A stretch of 44,896 bases of DNA, from positions 1 through 44,896 of the forward strand of contig JAFXDE010000014.1 of NCBI GenBank assembly GCA_017516315.1. Direction: 5' to 3'. The DNA is from Clostridia bacterium. GTDB lineage: Bacteria > Bacillota > Clostridia > Oscillospirales > Acutalibacteraceae. This document shows, piece after piece, positions 15,809 through 23,403 of this stretch. How positions within the stretch are numbered: the first letter of the stretch is position 1; every line of letters starts with the position of its first letter. Position numbers and translations under genes: made by a program. The notes beneath the pieces were generated by a model. The model was not told where the DNA came from, made no database searches, and was given only the letters and a program-made list of their open reading frames with translations.

Positions 15809-16695
15809 CTTGTACGCTTCGTTAGCTTTATTGCCAGATCCTTAAGAAATTCTCCTTCTTCACCAAAATAATCTATTGAAGAAAGAGCTTCTTCGGTTAG
15901 AGATGCGGCAAGCTCCTTTGATTTTTCCAGGCCTAAAAGTGATACATAGGTGCTCTTATTATTTTCAGCATCACTTCCGATGGGCTTTCCCAGTTCTTTT
16001 TCATCGCCCGTTACATCGAGTATATCATCCACAACCTGGAAGGCATGTCCGATTTTTTCGGCATAGCCTATGCAGGCCATAGTCATTTTTTCATCAGCAT
16101 CGGCGCAGAGACAGCCGAGAAGAGCTGCACACTTGATAAGTGCTCCCGTTTTGAGTCGGTCAAGCACCTCTAAGATTTCTATTGGTGCGGCCTTATCCTC
16201 GTTGATGAGATCAACTACCTGTCCGCCTATCATACCGTTGCATCCGGCAAGATAAGAAAGTGCGGAAATCGCATTTAAAGCAGCCGTCGGATTTCTTCTC
16301 GATAAAGAGCTGTTTGCGATAACACCGAAGGCTCTCGTGAGTAGTCCGTCACCTGCTAAAAGCGCATATTCCTCACCGAATTTAACATGGCATGAGGGCA
16401 TACCTCTGCGAAGGTCATCATCGTCCATACAGGGTAAGTCGTCATGGATAAGAGAATAAGTGTGTACCATCTCCAAAGCGCAGGCTAAATCTACAGCCTC
16501 AGCGACTGAGCCTCCGCATATACGGCAGAATTCGAGCACTAAAACAGGTCTTATTCTCTTTCCACCGATAGAAAGACTGTATTTCATAGCACGGTGAACG
16601 ATATCTTCACCGAAATCACATTCGGGAATAAGAGTATCAAGTCTTTTATTTATAAGAGATAAATACCCGTCAAATCTTTCATTATTCATTTTCAT
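15805..16695 (-). CDS. ispA: Farnesyl/geranyl diphosphate synthase
   Basis: A 296-residue trans-prenyltransferase that condenses isopentenyl diphosphate with allylic diphosphates. The first Asp-rich motif is HDDLPCMDDDDLRRG (about 90-104) and the second is FQVVDDILDVTGDEKELGK (about 216-234). The basic substrate-binding GGKRIRPVLVLE lies near 43-54. The length fits short-chain IspA enzymes. The start overlaps xseB by 14 bp and the stop overlaps dxs by 4 bp. The last residues KLTKRTR match the usual IspA C terminus. Chain length cannot be set with confidence from sequence alone. Confidence 0.95.
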   Translation of the reverse strand: MKMNNERFDGYLSLINKRLDTLIPECDFGEDIVHRAMKYSLSIGGKRIRPVLVLEFCRICGGSVAEAVDLACALEMVHTYSLIHDDLPCMDDDDLRRGMPSCHVKFGEEYALLAGDGLLTRAFGVIANSSLSRRNPTAALNAISALSYLAGCNGMIGGQVVDLINEDKAAPIEILEVLDRLKTGALIKCAALLGCLCADADEKMTMACIGYAEKIGHAFQVVDDILDVTGDEKELGKPIGSDAENNKSTYVSLLGLEKSKELAASLTEEALSSIDYFGEEGEFLKDLAIKLTKRTR

Positions 16696-16891
16696 TTTCT
16701 CCGAGAGCCTCTTCTGTAAGTTCGCTGATTTTCTGTTTAGCAGAAGATAATGTTTTATTACAGAATGAGACTATCTTTACTCCTTCTTCGTAAAGTTTAA
16801 TCGACATTTCGAGGTCATATTCTCCGCTTTCGAGACTTTCAGCTATTTCCTTAAGTCTTATCATCGCGGTATCAAGAGTATACATTTCCAT
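16682..16891 (-). CDS. xseB: Exodeoxyribonuclease VII small subunit
   Basis: A 69-residue helical protein of the XseB family. The core AMIRLKEIAESLESGEYDLE MSIKLYEEGVKIV is split between two helices, as usual; several XseB chains bind the long C-terminal helix of XseA. It lies 39 bp downstream of xseA and overlaps ispA by 14 bp. The start has AAAGGAA upstream of the ATG at 16891. The length is normal for the family. Confidence 0.95.
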   Translation of the reverse strand: MEMYTLDTAMIRLKEIAESLESGEYDLEMSIKLYEEGVKIVSFCNKTLSSAKQKISELTEEALGENENE

Positions 16892-16930
16892 TTTTTATTC
16901 CTTTCAGAATTTAACATATAAGATTTAAAA

Positions 16931-18136
16931 TCAGTTTAATTTTATATTCTGTACGGAGCATTCAAGCTCTCCGTCGGTGAGTATAACCGAAACGGTATCA
17001 CCTGTTTTTACTTTCTCTGCGCTTTTAACGGTAAAGCCGTTTTCATCCTTAACATAGGAGTATCCTCGGGCGAGAACCTTAAGAGGGCTTGTCCCCTCTA
17101 ATCTTGCCGAATAATAGGAAAGCGATGTGAAATAACTTTCGAGCTTAGAATTAATGGAATTCCTGATTTTGTTTTCAAAGGCAGATAAGCATTGAGAATA
17201 AAGCTCAACTGTTTTTTCGGGATTATGCTCGGAAAGAATTTTATCGTAGGACATAAGAGAAATCGAATACCGGTCGATGATTCTCATAACTGAATCGGTC
17301 ATTGTGTCCAAGGTTTTATCAGCAGAATAAAGTATTTCTCTATAGTCGGGTGCTACTATTTCAGCGGCAGCAGACGGAGTAGGAGCACGCATATCACTTA
17401 CAAAGTCTGCAATAGTAAAATCAGTTTCGTGACCTACAGCGGAAATAATGGGGATTTCAGACTCGAAGATAGCTTCAGCGACCTCTTCCTCGTTAAATGC
17501 CCATAAATCCTCAATCGAGCCTCCGCCCCGTCCGATTATAAGGACATCTGCACCCTTCAGTCGGTTGAATTTTCTGATTGCTTCAGAAATCTGCGGCGCG
17601 GCAAAATCACCCTGAACCTGAACTCCCTCGAAGATAATCTCGCCGGACGGGTAACGGCGAGAAAGAACCGAAATAATATCCTGTAAGGCTGCACCCGTAG
17701 GAGAAGTAATAACTCCGATTCTTTTCGGCAGATAAGGTAACGGCTTTTTAAATTCCTCGCTGAACATATCCTTCTTTTCAAGCTTGCTTTTGAGCTGCTC
17801 AAAAGCGAGAGTAAGCTCTCCTATACCCTCGGGAATTATATCCTCGCAGTAAAGCTGATAAATTCCGTCACGCTCATAAAGCGAAAGATTAGCTCTTACG
17901 AGAACCCTCATCCCGTTTTCAGGCTCAAAGTTTATTCTCTGAGCAACACTTCGGAACATCACAGCCTTGACAGACGAGCTTTCATCCTTAAGGGTAAAGT
18001 AGAAGTGACCTGTACGGTAATGATTGGTAAAATTTGAAATTTCACCGCTGACATATATATTTTTTAAATTATAATCAGAATCAATAATCGATTTAAGATA
18101 TGTATTTATCTGACTGACTGTTAAAATGCTTGACAT
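16931..18136 (-). CDS. xseA: Exodeoxyribonuclease VII large subunit
   Basis: A 401-residue nuclease subunit that degrades single-stranded DNA together with XseB. The N-terminal OB fold (about 1-100) includes VSGEISNFTNHYRTGHFYFT and KDESSSVKAVMF. The catalytic part has RIGVITSPTGAALQDI, VLIIGRGGGSIEDLWAFNEE and ISAVGHETDFTIADFVSDMR followed by PTPSAAAE. The C-terminal LARGYSYV motif closes the protein. It starts directly after the stop of the TsaD-like gene. The length is slightly shorter than in B. subtilis, mainly in the coiled-coil region. Confidence 0.96.
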   Translation of the reverse strand: MSSILTVSQINTYLKSIIDSDYNLKNIYVSGEISNFTNHYRTGHFYFTLKDESSSVKAVMFRSVAQRINFEPENGMRVLVRANLSLYERDGIYQLYCEDIIPEGIGELTLAFEQLKSKLEKKDMFSEEFKKPLPYLPKRIGVITSPTGAALQDIISVLSRRYPSGEIIFEGVQVQGDFAAPQISEAIRKFNRLKGADVLIIGRGGGSIEDLWAFNEEEVAEAIFESEIPIISAVGHETDFTIADFVSDMRAPTPSAAAEIVAPDYREILYSADKTLDTMTDSVMRIIDRYSISLMSYDKILSEHNPEKTVELYSQCLSAFENKIRNSINSKLESYFTSLSYYSARLEGTSPLKVLARGYSYVKDENGFTVKSAEKVKTGDTVSVILTDGELECSVQNIKLN

Positions 18137-19075
18137 TTATTTTCTTTTCTCCTTAAGATATGCCATAATCGCGATACCCGCCGCATTGTCACTCGAAAAC
18201 TCGGGAGATGCGAAAATTCCTCCGAATCTGTCGGCAAAACGGACCTTCATATAGCTGTTCGACATAACACCGCCCGAATAAACCAAAGGCAGATTTCCGT
18301 ATTCAGAGATTATATTCTCTGTCATTTTTTCTACCGAAGCTGAAATGTACCGGATACAGAATTTAGCTATATCGCAAGGCTTCTCACCCTTTTCGAGCAT
18401 TGCCTTACATTTGTTTTCTATGCCCGAAAGACTTATGTCAGTCCCCTTGACACTCGGCTTGATCTTATAATCAATTAAGCTTTCCCGAGAAAGCTCGTCA
18501 AGCTCAGCACCACACGGGAACCGCATTCCGAGCATAACGCCGACACGGTCAACAGCCTGTCCTGCTTTTAAATCGGTGCTTTTTCCTATAAGAGTACATT
18601 TTATAATTTCTTTATCATCAGGCTCGACTAATAAAGCCTCTGTCGTGCCACCGGAAAGATGAAAAGCGACAAATTTTTCGTTTATAAGCTCCGGTCTGCC
18701 TGCACTGTAAAGTGCGGCAAGTATATGTCCGACCTGATGTGAGCTGATATGAAGGTTTACGCTGTTGATTTCACTGATTATTCTGGCTGTATTTAGTCCT
18801 ACCAGAAAACAGGGCATATAGGAGCCCTCTGCCATTCTCGGGAAAGCAGATGCTCCTATTGAATCGATAGTATTACATTTACACTTGCCGAAAAGCTCAC
18901 TGCAAACAGAATGAAGCTGCTGAGTATGAAAAAAGACAGCATCACTTTGTCTGAGGCCCTTTTCACCTTCCTTTACGGGAAGAAGCTTTTTGCTGTGTAT
19001 AACCTTGTTTTCATCAGGGAAATACAAAGCAACTGAGGTTGTGTAATTACTTGTATCAAAGCCTAAATAAGCCAT
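18137..19075 (-). CDS. TsaD/Kae1-like (M22 family) protein, clostridial paralogue
   Basis: A 312-residue ASKHA-fold protein related to TsaD, which makes the t6A base of tRNA. The N terminus LGFDTSNYTTSVALY is typical. The metal ligands of TsaD appear kept: H113 and H117 (SSHQVGHILAAL) and D296 (FSSDNAAGIA). The SGGHT-like loop is changed to HLSGGTTEALLV. KAGQAVDRVGVMLGM and the YSGGVMSNSYM motif are also present. It is shorter than a standard TsaD (about 340 residues) and lies apart from tsaB and tsaE. Clostridia commonly carry this second copy between nusB and xseA. A tRNA-modification or other carbamoyl/phosphoryl role is possible, but not shown. Confidence 0.82.
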   Translation of the reverse strand: MAYLGFDTSNYTTSVALYFPDENKVIHSKKLLPVKEGEKGLRQSDAVFFHTQQLHSVCSELFGKCKCNTIDSIGASAFPRMAEGSYMPCFLVGLNTARIISEINSVNLHISSHQVGHILAALYSAGRPELINEKFVAFHLSGGTTEALLVEPDDKEIIKCTLIGKSTDLKAGQAVDRVGVMLGMRFPCGAELDELSRESLIDYKIKPSVKGTDISLSGIENKCKAMLEKGEKPCDIAKFCIRYISASVEKMTENIISEYGNLPLVYSGGVMSNSYMKVRFADRFGGIFASPEFSSDNAAGIAIMAYLKEKRK

Positions 19076-19076
19076 A

Positions 19077-19478
19077 TTACTTTTTAATTTTTTTAGCTAC
19101 CGTTCCGAGTACGCCGTTCACATAGGATGCATCATCGGTAGTAGCATATTTTTTAGCGATTTCGACAGCCTCGTTTATGGCTACGCCTACAGGCATATTC
19201 TCACTGTATAAAAGTTCACAAACGGCGAGTCTTAAAATAGCGCGTGAGACCCTGGAGATTCTTTTGGCTGACCAGCCAACAAGGTTTTCATTAATAAGAG
19301 AGTCGATCTCGTCAAGATTAGCGTATACTTTTTTAGCAAGATTTTCCGCAAAAGCATTTGTAGGAAAAATTTCAAGCTCAAGAGCATTTTCAATCAGCTC
19401 TATAATCGTAACATCCTCCTGGAAGCTTTTTTCAAAAATAAGCACAAACGCTAATTCTCTTGCTTCATGTCTTGTCAT
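19077..19478 (-). CDS. nusB: Transcription antitermination factor NusB
   Basis: A 133-residue all-helical RNA-binding protein that works with NusE (S10) in antitermination of rRNA operons. Typical elements are MTRHEARELAFVLIFEKSF at the start, WSAKRISRVSRAILRLAVCE in the middle and PVGVAINEAVEIAKKYATTD near the end. I use the ATG at 19478, which has GGGGGAGG upstream; an upstream in-frame ATG at 19547 lies in the promoter region and would add an implausible N terminus. It is the first gene of the operon running to recN. A hairpin at 19494-19512 abuts its ribosome-binding site. Confidence 0.94.
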   Translation of the reverse strand: MTRHEARELAFVLIFEKSFQEDVTIIELIENALELEIFPTNAFAENLAKKVYANLDEIDSLINENLVGWSAKRISRVSRAILRLAVCELLYSENMPVGVAINEAVEIAKKYATTDDASYVNGVLGTVAKKIKK

Positions 19479-19493
19479 ATTTACATTCCTCCC

Positions 19494-19512
19494 CCGACAC
19501 AAGCTATGTCGG
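19494..19512 (-). promoter_or_regulatory. Small hairpin next to the nusB ribosome-binding site
   Basis: Read on the minus strand, CCGACA pairs with TGTCGG across a seven-base loop. The GGGGGAGG site follows at once. It might tune nusB translation; the stem is short. Confidence 0.4.
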
Positions 19513-19521
19513 TAAATATTT

Positions 19522-19563
19522 ATACAATTGTATCCATTATACCACAAAATTTAAATCCTACAA
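19522..19563 (-). promoter_or_regulatory. Vegetative-type promoter of the nusB-recN operon with palindrome
   Basis: Read on the minus strand: TTGTAG (19563-19558), a 16-base spacer ending in TGG, then TATAAT (19541-19536), which makes an extended -10 element. A perfect 12-bp palindrome, ATACAATTGTAT (19522-19533), lies near the expected start point. It begins right after the spoIIIAH stop codon, so housekeeping genes downstream need not depend on the sporulation operon. Confidence 0.65.
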
Positions 19564-20178
19564 CTATTTTAACTCAATTATTGTTAAATTTTCTGAAAAA
19601 ATATCCGTATTTTTTTCTATAATTTCGCTTATTTGAAGAATAAGTGTGTCATTTAATGTATTTTTTTCCAAAATTACCTGACAAGTATCTTCATTAATTA
19701 TTACTATACATTGCTTACCGGTTTTGGCACTGATAAGATTTTCCGCATCAGTCTGCACCTTCATATCCTTTTGATAATCAGAAACCATAGCGGTGATAGC
19801 ACTTTTTTCGGCTGCACCAAGTTTATCCTTTTCTAACAGCTTCTCTATATTTTCAACAGCTTCGTCGTATGCCTTAGTCCTTTTTAGCTTAGCTTCAGAA
19901 AAATATTCCTCCGCCTCGGCAGATTGCTTCTCTGCATTTATTGCTTCATTATCAGCAGATAAATCCGTCTCATTTTCATCTGTTTTTTCGTCAGAATCAG
20001 GAACTGTAGTACCGGCTACGAAAAGCGTATCGCCGAGATTTCCCGTAACCGCTTCTTCTGCACTTGTCGTTTCCGTGATATTACTCTGAGGCTTCGTAAA
20101 GTACCAGTTTACACCTATGGCCGCAAAAAGAGCGACTATCAGTGTCAGGGTAAGCACCTGTCTTTTTTTGATAAGCAT
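19564..20178 (-). CDS. spoIIIAH: Stage III sporulation protein AH
   Basis: A 204-residue single-pass protein. A basic start (MLIKKRQ) and one membrane helix at about 8-25 are followed by an acidic, Ala/Glu/Asp-rich linker (about 40-95). The C-terminal ring-building domain resembles EscJ/PrgK (about 100-204; SAKTGKQCIVIINEDTCQVIL). In B. subtilis SpoIIIAH sits in the mother-cell membrane and binds SpoIIQ from the forespore across the intermembrane space. It is the last gene of the spoIIIA operon, 11 bp after spoIIIAG. It has AGGAGG before the ATG. Confidence 0.92.
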   Translation of the reverse strand: MLIKKRQVLTLTLIVALFAAIGVNWYFTKPQSNITETTSAEEAVTGNLGDTLFVAGTTVPDSDEKTDENETDLSADNEAINAEKQSAEAEEYFSEAKLKRTKAYDEAVENIEKLLEKDKLGAAEKSAITAMVSDYQKDMKVQTDAENLISAKTGKQCIVIINEDTCQVILEKNTLNDTLILQISEIIEKNTDIFSENLTIIELK

Positions 20179-20188
20179 ATAAATCCTC

Positions 20189-20716
20189 CTAACTGTTCAT
20201 TTCTGAAATGCTTATGTTACTGCTTGATATATTATATAACGCTTTAATCAGCTGTGTTATTTCGTTTTTTACTGACGAGCTTCCTCCTCCCTCGCATACT
20301 ACTGCAACGCCGGTGACACGCGGAAAAACAGATTTTAATAAAAGGCCGTCTTCCATGTCTCCCTTGTCTAGAATTATATGTTCCTCTTCTCTTCTGTTTT
20401 CCTCACCGTTTGATTGCTCCGTCAGATTATTTGCATAAATGTTTTCGGCTGTTCCCTCGTATTTAAGCATCACCGACACTTTACCTGCACCTTTTATCTT
20501 TCCTATAAACTGTTCAAGCTCTTTCCTTTCGTCACGGCTTTCGTATGAATACACAGAATTTTTTTCCTTGTCAACCGTCTCACTTTCAGGCACTGCCTCA
20601 GAAAGAAAAACCAAAACCATTCCGATTAAACCTAAAATAACGATGAACATAGATTTTTTGTCTTTTTTAATTTTACCAAACAGAAGCATCAGCTTTTCTT
20701 TATTGTTTTCACTCAT
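20189..20716 (-). CDS. spoIIIAG: Stage III sporulation protein AG
   Basis: A 175-residue single-pass membrane protein with one helix at about 24-40 (MFIVILGLIGMVLVFLSEAV). An extracytoplasmic domain follows, including ELEQFIGKIKGAGKVSVMLKY and the C-terminal VTGVAVVCEGGGSSSVKNEI. The GAGKVSVMLKY and VTGVAVVCEGG blocks are the best-kept parts of SpoIIIAG, which forms a large ring in the feeding-tube channel. The start overlaps the spoIIIAF stop by 8 bp. It is shorter than the B. subtilis protein (229 residues), mainly in the disordered linker. Confidence 0.92.
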   Translation of the reverse strand: MSENNKEKLMLLFGKIKKDKKSMFIVILGLIGMVLVFLSEAVPESETVDKEKNSVYSYESRDERKELEQFIGKIKGAGKVSVMLKYEGTAENIYANNLTEQSNGEENRREEEHIILDKGDMEDGLLLKSVFPRVTGVAVVCEGGGSSSVKNEITQLIKALYNISSSNISISEMNS

Positions 20717-21182
20717 ATCTCTCTCCGTTAAATTCTATTACTGTGTCTTCGCCACATATTTCTTTTATTTCAGTATAATAAACAGCTTCAGCTTCGCCAT
20801 CAAAATTTCCCCTTAAATTAATCTTTACTATTCTCACTTTGTCCTCTTCATAATCACAGATAACCTCAGCTTCACAGCCTTCGGTAATTTTTTCTATGTA
20901 CTCTTTAATTTGTGCTTGTGCTACTTCGACTGCTGGCACCCCTACATAATCTTCTATAGTCTCATCGTCATAAAAGGAATTTGATTTTTCATTGAATATG
21001 TCAAAAGATAAAGCATCGAGGCTTTTACCGTTAAGAGGATATATCAATGCAAAAACGAGAATAGTACTCATAAGGGTGTTAAATGCTTTTTTTATGCTGC
21101 TTTCAGGAACCAGCAATGAAACTGCCGCGGTTACTACAGAAACAGAGGTTACCAATTTGCACCACATACTGAGCTTTTCCAT
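20709..21182 (-). CDS. spoIIIAF: Stage III sporulation protein AF
   Basis: A 157-residue protein with two N-terminal membrane helices (about 10-25 and 34-50; LMSTILVFALIYPL) and a soluble C-terminal domain. The domain contains IKEYIEKITEGCEAEVICDY and RIVKINL. This is the normal SpoIIIAF layout, with a ring-building-like soluble part. It starts one base after the spoIIIAE stop. Order, spacing and size support the call more than residue motifs do, since the family is poorly conserved. Confidence 0.88.
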   Translation of the reverse strand: MEKLSMWCKLVTSVSVVTAAVSLLVPESSIKKAFNTLMSTILVFALIYPLNGKSLDALSFDIFNEKSNSFYDDETIEDYVGVPAVEVAQAQIKEYIEKITEGCEAEVICDYEEDKVRIVKINLRGNFDGEAEAVYYTEIKEICGEDTVIEFNGERYE

Positions 21183-21183
21183 A

Positions 21184-22287
21184 TTATCCTCCTTTAACGG
21201 TAAGCATTATCGCTGTGGTAATTATCAGAATAAAAGCTTCAAATATAACGAGAAGACCGATTATTTTAATACCGCAGGCAAAGGCTTTAAGCACATCGGA
21301 AAGCTCCGTACAGTCATAAAGCTCACATATAAAGCTCAGACTGTTAAGGCCGATATTAATTATCAAAAGCTCGGCTACTACTGGAATATTTATAAGAACT
21401 ACAGCTAAGATTCCTATTATAGCTACTGAGTTTTTCAGAACTCCTATACTCCCCAATAAGGTAGAGTATGCTTCGCTTATAGCTGAACCGATAACGGGTA
21501 TAAGACTGCCTATCGTAAATCTTATTCCTTTAGCCGTAACCGAATCAGCAGAAGAAGCAAAAATCCCTTTCACCGTCAAAACAGAAGCGAATACTGACGA
21601 AACGAGACCCAGAATGAAGGAAACAAATCGGTTCACCGTACTGATGAATCGTGCAAAATTTATATTCCTGTTTACGGAAAAGCCTATACTGAGACAAAAG
21701 AAGCATCCTATAATATCTACCAGACCGTAATTTATTACTGCCGATATCAGCTCAGCGTATCCCAGAACTACGGTATTATATGTAAGAGCTGTGGCAGGAT
21801 TACCTGCAGCTGCGATAACCACCGCGTAAATAGGTACGAAGGACAGCATAAAGCTTCCGTTTAATTTCAGAAGCGAAAGAGCTGAGCTTAAGCACAGATT
21901 TATCTCATCGACAAGCATAAGAGTAATAACGGGTATAAGTAAAATGTTAAGTATATTTTTATATTTCTTTTCTTCCGTAACCAAAGAAACGGTTCCGGCT
22001 AAAATTATCACAGAGAATATTTCTGTAAAAAGCTTTATGTTCTTTTTAAGAAAGCCTTTTAAGCTGTCTTTAAAATACAAAAGCACATTCTTTAGAGAAA
22101 CACTGTAAATGCTTTCGAAATCAAGAGAATCGATACCGAAATCCTCAAGAATATCCAAAATTCTATCGTCGGTTTCCGTGAATATCCTGTCGGATATTTC
22201 TTTTTCCATTTCTTCGGTTGCACACACACCGAAGCTTAATACGAACAGTAATATGACACTTAATAATCCGGTTAATAGTCTTTTCAT
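21184..22287 (-). CDS. spoIIIAE: Stage III sporulation protein AE
   Basis: A 367-residue polytopic membrane protein with an N-terminal signal-like segment (RLLTGLLSVILLFVLSFGVC), an acidic stretch, and about eight hydrophobic segments. Conserved family blocks include YKNILNILLIPVITLMLVDE, SFMLSFVPIYAVVIAAAGNP, KGIRFTIGSLIPVIGSAISE and AVIGILAVVLINIP. It is thought to be a membrane channel component of the SpoIIIA complex. It overlaps spoIIIAD by 4 bp. The length fits the B. subtilis protein (399 residues) less the usual variable N terminus. Confidence 0.94.
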   Translation of the reverse strand: MKRLLTGLLSVILLFVLSFGVCATEEMEKEISDRIFTETDDRILDILEDFGIDSLDFESIYSVSLKNVLLYFKDSLKGFLKKNIKLFTEIFSVIILAGTVSLVTEEKKYKNILNILLIPVITLMLVDEINLCLSSALSLLKLNGSFMLSFVPIYAVVIAAAGNPATALTYNTVVLGYAELISAVINYGLVDIIGCFFCLSIGFSVNRNINFARFISTVNRFVSFILGLVSSVFASVLTVKGIFASSADSVTAKGIRFTIGSLIPVIGSAISEAYSTLLGSIGVLKNSVAIIGILAVVLINIPVVAELLIINIGLNSLSFICELYDCTELSDVLKAFACGIKIIGLLVIFEAFILIITTAIMLTVKGG

Positions 22288-22667
22288 TTTATAAAAGCAA
22301 ATGCTGTTTTAATTATCGTTTCGATATACGGGACTGCAATAAACAGAAGCATTATCCTTCCTGTAAATTCGATGACATCCGCTATTAATCTGTTACCGTT
22401 TTCTTTACATAAATCCGATGAAAAATTTGTAATGAGACAGATTCCTGCGCCTTTTATCGCGGAAGAAAATATTTCTTCTCCGTATTTTATCTGATCCGTA
22501 ATTTCTGATATATATGAAAAATTTTCACGAAGATATTCTACGGCCAAGGCTGTGGATAAGGCAAGAAAAACGATTTCCGTCGGCAAAACAAATTCACTTA
22601 ACTGCTTTTTAAGAAAAATATTTATTATACAAAGAGATACACCTGTAAAAATAATTTTAACAAACAT
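22284..22667 (-). CDS. spoIIIAD: Stage III sporulation protein AD
   Basis: A 127-residue membrane protein with four hydrophobic segments (about 3-18, 28-44, 70-88, 103-124). The EISDITDQIKYGEEIFSSAIKG-like region (here split by YI) and KGAGICLITNFSSDLCKENG match the SpoIIIAD family. SpoIIIAC and AD are related, and both may build the inner part of the channel. It starts one base before the spoIIIAC stop, and ends with a 4-bp overlap with spoIIIAE. Confidence 0.92.
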   Translation of the reverse strand: MFVKIIFTGVSLCIINIFLKKQLSEFVLPTEIVFLALSTALAVEYLRENFSYISEITDQIKYGEEIFSSAIKGAGICLITNFSSDLCKENGNRLIADVIEFTGRIMLLFIAVPYIETIIKTAFAFIK

Positions 22668-22861
22668 CAGAAATCAACTATCCTTCTTATGCTTTCAAAT
22701 AAATCTTCTATCTGCGGAATTATCATAAGCAAAACTATAATTATTCCGGAAATTGTGGTAAGAGTTGCATATTCTCCCTTGTCGCTTTTAGTCAGCAGCT
22801 GATTAAGTATAGCGACAATTACACCGATAGCGGCAATTTTAAAAATCAAATCAAGTTCCAT
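22667..22861 (-). CDS. spoIIIAC: Stage III sporulation protein AC
   Basis: A 64-residue protein with two membrane helices (about 4-22 and 32-50). FKIAAIGVIVAILNQLLTK, followed by SDKGEYATLTTISGIIIVLL, is the hallmark of SpoIIIAC. Length and position are exactly as expected. There is a 44-bp gap from spoIIIAB, the largest gap inside the operon, with AAAGGTCAT-like sequence before the ATG. Confidence 0.95.
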   Translation of the reverse strand: MELDLIFKIAAIGVIVAILNQLLTKSDKGEYATLTTISGIIIVLLMIIPQIEDLFESIRRIVDF

Positions 22862-22905
22862 GTCCGTCTGAGTAAATCCTTATTAAAGAAATGACCTTTC
22901 GCTTT

Positions 22906-23403
22906 TCAGAGAAGCAATATAAAAACAGATGCACCTGCAAACAGTCCGAAAAGAGAGGAAATCCTTCCGTATTTTTCGTAGTCGTTTACAGCGACCTCCC
23001 TGTAATTCGCGAAATAATTAAAATATAATTTTATTGTTGCGAGCTGACTTTCTTTATCGGTTGTTCCTAAAAAGGAACCAAGCTGCAACATTTTCTCTTT
23101 TTCTTCACTCTTATAGTAGGGAAAGGCTTCGACAGCTGAACGCCAAACCTTATGAAAGTCACCGTAAAGCTCATAATCTGAAAATTTTTTCAGATAGTAC
23201 AAATTTTTAACCGATGTTTTTGAAGACACCGACGAAAGAATCTTAGCAATATCTGCTCCGGTAAATTCTATTTCCGACATCAGAGAATTGAGTAAAAAAA
23301 CAGTCTCTTCCATAACGGTAATTCTTTTTTTAAGCAATGATGACATTTTCATTCCCGTCATCGTAAATGCTGTCCATAACAAAACTGCTCCTGTAAATTT
23401 CAT
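22906..23403 (-). CDS. spoIIIAB: Stage III sporulation protein AB
   Basis: A protein of about 165 residues with a membrane helix at each end (about 1-18 and 148-165; LFGLFAGASVFILLL). The cytoplasmic middle has the family blocks LKKRITVMEETVFLLNSLMS and SEIEFTGADIAKIL, then QLGSFLGTTDKESQ. I chose the ATG at 23403 because AGAGGTG lies five bases upstream; an in-frame start at 23442 lacks one. The 5' end overlaps the spoIIIAA gene by 74 bp. The fold is type II secretion GspF-like, and it may work with the SpoIIIAA ATPase. Confidence 0.92.
   Translation of the reverse strand: MKFTGAVLLWTAFTMTGMKMSSLLKKRITVMEETVFLLNSLMSEIEFTGADIAKILSSVSSKTSVKNLYYLKKFSDYELYGDFHKVWRSAVEAFPYYKSEEKEKMLQLGSFLGTTDKESQLATIKLYFNYFANYREVAVNDYEKYGRISSLFGLFAGASVFILLL

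Noticed and set aside
19479-19547. Upstream in-frame start for nusB that would add 23 residues
   Set aside because: It would place the start next to the -10 box and add a Cys/Tyr-rich segment foreign to NusB; the ATG at 19478 has a strong ribosome-binding site.
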